64,000 nt of DNA from Marsupella aquatica (taxonomy: Eukaryota; Marchantiophyta): the NCBI GenBank assembly GCA_973895155.1, contig OZ316891.1, forward strand, positions 24,614,001 to 24,678,000, written 5' to 3'. The translations under genes were made by a program, and so were the position numbers. Below, piece after piece: positions 58,445 to 64,000 of this stretch. Position 1 is the stretch's first letter. Every line of letters starts with the position of its first letter. The notes beneath the pieces were generated by a model. The model was not told where the DNA came from, made no database searches, and worked only from the letters and a program-made list of their open reading frames with translations.

Positions 58445-61400
58445 TGTGATGCCTAGACAGGAATCACTCGGCCGGTTAAGTGGGTAAAGCAGGAAGGCAC
58501 CCTAGGAACACCTTAGTATAGTGACAAAACAAGGAAAATATAAACAATTAGGGGCAACCATGGAACCCGGGCAGAGGCCGGAGGTAAGGCTGAGGGTGAA
58601 AACCCGATTAGGGTTAGGGCGCGTTAAGCATCGGCGGCTAGGAAGGATCAACGGGAAGAAGGACCGGCAGAGGAGAGGGGTAAGGAGCGCTTGCAGGAGA
58701 TGGTGGCTCATTTGCGAGCACGAACTAGGCAGACGACTACGGGAGGCCAACTACTGTCAGCTGCTTAGGCAAGCACTCGGGGAGAGAGTAGATACCGACG
58801 ATCGACCTAAGGAGGGTATGAGCAACGTCAATCAAGCGGCACATTTCTAGGGATGCCTGTTCGAACGGGCAACTGAGTACATCAAGACTTACGAGGACGA
58901 GGAGTCAGAAAGGGCAGCTCGAGAACGGCAGGAGCTCGCTCGATTGTGGGAGCTGCAGAAGACGGCTTTCTTAGGAGGCGAACTCATCAAGGACGAGTTC
59001 CTGTGGACGCCTACTTCCAATCAACTCGACGATCTTCTGTTTTGCAAAGACAGCGTCGTCGGCATCCGAGAGGCCATCAAGAACTGCAACGACATACACT
59101 GGGAATTAAAGGGTAGCACGGAAAGGTGGACCCGGGCAACGGTGCTAGGAGAAACCTCCACGGCAGCAGAGATGAAGAGGAAGGGGGCCGTCAATGATGA
59201 AGCCACCCCGGCAAAAAGAACGAGGTCGGCGGCACCAAAGAAGCCAGCCGAGCAGCAGAGCAGGAGGCAGGGAGAAGCCGAAGAGGAGGAGGTCGATCCC
59301 ATCAAGGCCATTCCAACCAGGGATGACACCTGGAAGGTCTGGGCGGCAACCCTACCGGTGGAGGTGCAACTACATTTTGCACGGGAGGAGGATGCATGCT
59401 TTACGGCCATGCAGACCAAGAAGTACCAAGGCTTCATGGCCGGATCCAGCTTGGAGGCCTTTGTAAGATTACCATGGCTGAAGTCGGAGGTACCGGAGTC
59501 AGACCTATTAGAATTCGTGGGGTCATGGGAACCCGAGACCAATTGCACGAGGATATATGGGAAGGATTTCTATCTTACTCCCAAGGTGATTGCCGAAGTG
59601 TTTGGCTTGCCGATGGGCAATAAGACCAAAGTTGATACCAGGAAGACCTTGCCTGACAAGGAGTTCCGGTCGTTCCCCGGGCCATCAACGAAGAATGGCT
59701 TCTTCCGGAACACCTGCACCAACCCGCACATAGGAGAGATGATCGACTTCTTGCGGGTGACCATGCATTGTAACTTACCGAGGGCAGAGATCGGCAAGGC
59801 ACAGGTCTATCTGGCAGAAAGGCCAGACCCAAGCCGGGACTACAACGGGTACCTCCTCAACCAATTGAAGAAGATCTTAAAGGAGGAGCAGCAGGTAATC
59901 GGCATGGGGAGCGTGTCGCGGCTTGGCTATCACATGCCGCTGTTGTGCCGGTATGCCAGAGGTCAGACTTTTGCCCCGGTACTTCCCCTGCAGGTAAGGG
60001 CACCCGAGGAAGCTCCAACGCCGAGGCCGTTGGCTGAGAAGCCTCAACCACCTGTTAGTCCTACGATCGAGCAGGTGTTTAGGCCCAGGAAGGAAGACTT
60101 GCCGATGCAGCAACCAGGCATGCAGAGTCTGCTGAAACTACTGGAGAAAGAAAAGAAATCGGCATCGGCAACAACAATGGCAACGGCAACAATGCAGGAC
60201 ACTACTACAGAGGTAGGCCTACACCGGCTCACAAGAGAAAACCCCTTTGCTGGAGACAAGAAGAGAATCAGGCCAGAATCCAAGCCAGGTGTTCGAATGT
60301 ACGTGGGAACCTCAAGCTCCGAATCTGAGGCAGAATTGCCTGAAGCTCCTACCGAGGAAGAGGAGAGGGAGAAACCGGACGTCCAAGAGGTAGAGGAGGC
60401 AGTGGAGGACTGCAGCCATGATAATTCCGGCTATGGGTCGGACCATCACGTTCCAGGAGTAAGGACCTATGGCCGGTTTGTCCCCACACTTCCAAGGGTA
60501 GTGCGAGGGGACCCCAACCAGCAGAGTAGCCCTGAGTCTCCCCCACCAGATGTCGCTCCCCCGAGCTTCGACGGCATAAAACAGACGGTGCAGGAATTTC
60601 AGGAGCGAATCAAGCAGGAGAAAGAGGCCGCCCTGGCTAAGGAAAAGGATTTACCAGGAGGAGATTGGCCGGAGGACATCAGGCGGCTAGCCGAAAAAGG
60701 AAGCAAACCTCTAGCCACGATTGAAGAGATCCGCAGGACGGCGTGGGAGCAGAGGCCACGATGGGCGATGCCGATCACTTCTACTTACTCCACCTACGCT
60801 AAGAATAGAGCCATGGAGTATGGTGAGATGTGTGGGGAACTTGCGCTTGGCATCTTTGGAGAGGAGTTGGAGGTAGGACCCTTTTTTCACAGGGAGCAGT
60901 TGGAGAAGCACCAATTAGAAGAAGCGGTGGCTTTAGAGAGAAGCAAGAAGGACGAGGTCATTCGGCGGCTTAGGAGGATGGAAGCCGAGATTGAAAATCT
61001 AAGGGCGGCCAAGAAAGCCCAAGATGAACTGCGGATTAAACGACATGAGCTGAACATCATGTAGGGGCAGTTGGACGCTGCGCAGGCTGATAATCAGAAT
61101 ATCAAGGATAAACTGACTCAGACGCAGGAAGAGTTGGCCAACACGATCAAAGAGAGGGAGAAGTGGAAGCAAGAGCTGAAGAATACAGAGGAGGCCCACA
61201 TAACAGCCAACAACCGGGCCATGGCGGAGACCCAAAGAAAGGAATGGGCGTTGAAAGGGGAGCTCGAGAAAATCCGCGGAGCCCTTGAGCAGAAGGAGGT
61301 CGAGTTAGGGAAATCCTATCAAGGGATTATGGCGCTGCAGCAGGAGCTTGCGTCCCTGACGGCCAGCTTCAAGGCCGACCTAAGGGAGAAGGACGAGATG

Positions 61401-63104
61401 CTCGAACAGACTTACGCCAAGATGAACCAGATGGAGTCTGTCATCATTGCAGAGCTCGACAAGGAGCTAAGAGCAACCCAAGAGGAGAGGGCTACCTTGA
61501 AGAAGGAATTGGAGGAAGCCCACAGGGAGCAGGAGGAGGCCAAAAACGAGCTGGAGGGGGCACGTAAGGACCTGGATGAAACCCAAGAGGAGTTGGAGGA
61601 AATCACGAGGAAGATGGAGAACCTACAGCGGTGGGCCGACAACCAAACAGAGCGGCTGAAGAAACAAGCCGCAGTATTTAAATGCTTAGCTGCAGCAGGT
61701 CCATCTCCCGTTGGGACAAACCAGTTACCAGGGGTGGTAATTGCCGAAGGACAAGCCGCGTCAACTGCACCAGTGCCGGAAGTAAGTGGGAAGGGGAAGG
61801 GACCAGCTGCCGAGCCACCAACGAAGAAGAAGCGGAAACCTCCAGGGTCAAGGAGTAATACGACTTCACAGGCCGTGGTGATCAAGGAGGTAGACCCAGC
61901 ATCGACCCCAGACAGGGTCACGGCTAAGGATCCAACTACCCTAGGGGAAGGGGAGGCCGAAGCCGAGGGAGTGGCTGAAGCCGAAGCCGTGGGAGTGGCT
62001 GAGGCCGAAGCCGTGGGTATTGCCGAGGCCGGTGTCGAGGCTGAAGCCGAAGGTGGACCCAGTCAGGCCGATGGAGAGTTGACTCGGTCAAGGGCAGGTA
62101 ATCTGTCAGTAGGCGGGCCAACGGCAGTGGCTGAGGAGGAAGTGTTGGGGGCGTCCATTGAGGATCCACCACCGGTGTCGTGACGGTGCAAGGGCGCCGT
62201 TCCTTTTAGGGAGGGCGGACGTGGAGGGAGGAGGCGTGAGTGGGCAGGGCGGGCACGGATCTCCACGTTTAGGATTAGGATCAGAACCAGGAGCGGCCCT
62301 GACACTTAGCTTAGTGGGATTGCGGTTCCACTGGTAGGAGCAACACTTGTGCTCCTGCCTTGCTGTACATAGGTAGATTCGGGCAAGTAGATTACTGTCA
62401 GGTAGATTAGGCTTACGATGCAAAGAATGGCGGATCCACTACCAGGATAAGTACCTGGGCAGCGGGGAGCTCAGGGCCTCTTCTTTAGCAAGTTTTTAGT
62501 TTGCACCAGCCGGGCTGGGATCAAGTAGTACGAGAAGCTCTCGGTTAGTCATACAGTGACCCTTGTGTATATTCATGTTTCCTCATGCCTAAGAGCTGAA
62601 TAGAGTTGGCCTCACGGCTTAGTTCGCAGAACTTGTGTATGAGATGTACTGTTTGTATGGCAAGTGCATGGTATGACTCAGTCAGAATGAGTCATTTTGC
62701 TATTTGTGTGTCGCATTAACTTGTGTGAAGAGTGCCCACATCAACAGAAGGAAGGAAAGTAAGCAGGGGAGTGATAGTTGGATGTGTCGAGCTGAGAGAG
62801 GTCTTAGCGGCTTAACCAAGCCTATTGGGGATCATTCCGGCGGCGGAATCCAAACATACCTAACAAGACGGAGGGGAAGACAGGGGAAGACAAGGGAAGG
62901 CCTATATTAGGCCGGCTACGTATCTCATGACCTGATGAAGGATCTGTCCAGTATATGTGTGTAAAATGTTAATAGTAGTAGTAGAAGGTTAGCAGCGTCC
63001 CATGCCGCTAAGCCGCGGAAACGGCCTCGCCAAGCACGAAACCTACGGGAATCGGCTTGAGCTGGGGGGTTTCTTGGGTTTAGGGAGCCATGGGACGCAC
63101 CACA
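58445..63104 (+). mobile_element. Complete family A giant LTR, 4660 bp (5' LTR)
   Basis: It begins TGTGATGCC and ends GCACCACA, a TG...CA LTR with inverted TGTG/CACA termini. These termini are also seen at 4732, 3445 and 8518 in the other copies. It is followed after four T's by a primer binding site and then by a gag frame, so it is a 5' LTR. It carries a gene of about 1200 codons (58560-62183) and a 920 bp non-coding 3' part. The unusually long LTR accounts for most of the sequence seen from this family in the window. Confidence 0.93.
58560..62183 (+). pseudogene. LTR-encoded PMD-like/coiled-coil protein, family A copy 3 (two stops)
   Basis: From the ATG at 58560 to TGA at 62181-62183 the frame holds for about 1207 codons with only two interruptions: TAG at 58848 (TGG in the inverted copy) and TAG at 61062 (CAG in copy 1). 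Layout: basic N-terminus, helical region, KRTR patch, PMD-like region (about 59400-59960), Pro/Glu linker, coiled coil (about 60880-61660), Ala/Glu-rich tail with KKKRK and EAEAVGVA-type repeats expanded relative to copy 1. A TATAAA at 58539 lies only about 16 bases before the ATG, so it can hardly drive this start; the real start or promoter remains open. Protein function unknown. The preserved frame suggests recent constraint. Confidence 0.75.
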
Positions 63105-63108
63105 TTTT

Positions 63109-63128
63109 TGGCGCTAGATGGAGGGGGC
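63109..63128 (+). other. Primer binding site, tRNA-Asn-like
   Basis: TGGCGCTAGATGGAGGGGGC, four bases after the LTR end. Plant tRNA-Asn ends in ...TTCTAGCGCCA; its complement would match here with about two differences. The match to tRNA-Asn is from memory of the tRNA sequence. Confidence 0.65.
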
Positions 63129-63173
63129 ATTTCTTAAGCCGTGAGATATGAAGTTAGAACGGAAGCGTAGGTA

Positions 63174-64000
63174 ATGACTGACCTTACGCCGAGGGAAGAA
63201 AGAGTGATTCAACGGGAGAGAGCTCGACTGCAGCAGCTCGCCGGGTGGCATGATACACAGCGACTGAGAGGGGCAGAAAGAGCTGGTAGCTCCGAAACTG
63301 GAAGTGGCGTCGAAGAAGACATACCAGAAGAAGAGTCGGTAAGGAGAAGTGAGTCTCCAACCGACATGGGGGAACCAGAGGCACAGCCAGACGAGAGGCC
63401 AGGGACCAGATTGAGCCAGCGGTCGCGCATACATTACAAGGCATTTCATGGGAGAGGAGATGAGGATCCGGACGAATGGTTGGATGATTTCGAGGGAACC
63501 GCTGCAGCAAATGGAGAATCGGCCATCAAGATGCAGATTCTTCCCGGCCTGTTCAAGGGTGAGGCTAGGCCTTGGTACAGAGCATTAGATGTGGAAGATC
63601 AAGCCATCTGGGATATCTTCAAAACACTCTTTGTTAAGGAGTTTCGACCCATTGGAACTTCAGAACTAGCAGTGCTGAAGTTGGGACAACTTCGGTTCAA
63701 GGAGAACAAATCCTTCAGGAAGTTCTTGCAACGCTTTCAGAAACTGGTAAGACGTACAAAGACCAATGCATCTGAAGGTATGCAACTTCAATGGTTGGTG
63801 AATGCTTTGCCACAGAAGATGAGTTTTGCAATTAGAAAGGAGAACCCGGAGACTTTAGCCGAAGCAATTAAGGATATTCAATTATACATTAATGCAGATA
63901 TCACAAGCCGGAAGAAAGAGCTTAAGTCTGAGAGTTCCTCATCAGAGGAGGGATCACCCCATAAGAAAAAAGATAAGAAGAAGAAACATTCCAAGAAGTC
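63174..64000 (+). CDS. Retrotransposon gag (partial, runs off window)
   Basis: An open frame of 275 codons from the ATG at 63174 with no stop before the window ends. It has a charged N-terminus, then the retrotransposon gag core: YKAFHGRGDEDPDEWLDDFE, MQILPGLFKGEARPWYRAL, FVKEFRP, and LKLGQLRFKENKSFRKFLQR. A Ser/Glu then Lys-rich segment follows. The pattern is that of Ty3/gypsy-type Gag, the structural protein of the virus-like particle that packages the element RNA. The zinc knuckle, if present, lies beyond the window. It has the right place, 65 bases after the primer binding site, and no visible break, so this element may be largely intact. Confidence 0.88.
   Translation, partial: MTDLTPREERVIQRERARLQQLAGWHDTQRLRGAERAGSSETGSGVEEDIPEEESVRRSESPTDMGEPEAQPDERPGTRLSQRSRIHYKAFHGRGDEDPDEWLDDFEGTAAANGESAIKMQILPGLFKGEARPWYRALDVEDQAIWDIFKTLFVKEFRPIGTSELAVLKLGQLRFKENKSFRKFLQRFQKLVRRTKTNASEGMQLQWLVNALPQKMSFAIRKENPETLAEAIKDIQLYINADITSRKKELKSESSSSEEGSPHKKKDKKKKHSKK

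Noticed and set aside
58539-58544. TATAAA as promoter of the family A LTR gene
   Set aside because: Only about 16 bases before the first ATG, so transcripts from it would start inside the gene; kept only as a remark.

Overview
This window is nuclear DNA of a land plant. The GT-AG introns, Ty3 and copia retroelements, a multi-exon plant P450, a MULE-type transposase and an FCP1-like gene all fit a plant. The single-exon terpene synthase resembles the fungal trichodiene-synthase type, which among plants I know mainly from liverworts, so a liverwort or other bryophyte is my best guess (inference, moderate confidence). Most of the window is transposable-element sequence; the best host-gene candidates are a P450 (22.6-26.1 kb) and the terpene synthase (30.6-31.7 kb). 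Layout: 1-8.5 kb holds three nested pieces of a giant LTR (family A). 8.5-19.8 kb is DNA element P1: a leftward transposase-like gene, broken by the family A nest and by a solo LTR of family B at 9.2-11.5 kb, then a repeat-rich centre, then a rightward gene with a ParB-like and a DNA-methyltransferase-like region. 20.3-21.6 kb carries an FCP1-like exon and an unknown exon. 22.6-31.7 kb carries the P450 and terpene synthase. 33.5-40.2 kb is a decayed Ty3-type pol next to a 4.1 kb family B LTR, on the minus strand. 41.3-44.3 kb is a truncated copia element. About 44.4-57.4 kb is DNA element P2: a leftward ParB-like / methyltransferase-like / ULP1 gene, a palindrome-rich satellite centre, and a rightward MULE transposase gene. 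58.4-63.1 kb is a complete 4.66 kb family A LTR followed by a primer binding site and a gag gene that runs off the window. Two systems stand out. First, two diverged retroelement families (A, LTR 4660 bp; B, LTR 4118 bp) carry, inside the LTR itself, a long gene for a protein with an N-terminal region resembling a plant mobile domain, a Pro/Glu-rich linker, a long coiled coil and (in A) a basic nuclear-localisation-like tail. Second, two unrelated DNA elements (P1, P2) each pair a transposase gene with a divergently transcribed ParB-like plus beta-class DNA-methyltransferase-like gene. Each also carries its own short palindromic repeat, which fills the central region and the introns. All these copies are mutated. 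In the family A genes every nonsense change that can be checked against another copy is a C-to-T-type change in a CG or CHG context, which suggests the elements were heavily cytosine-methylated. I saw no tRNA, rRNA or CRISPR. Exon borders were read by eye from GT/AG signals and frame, and domain calls rest on motif recognition, not on searches.
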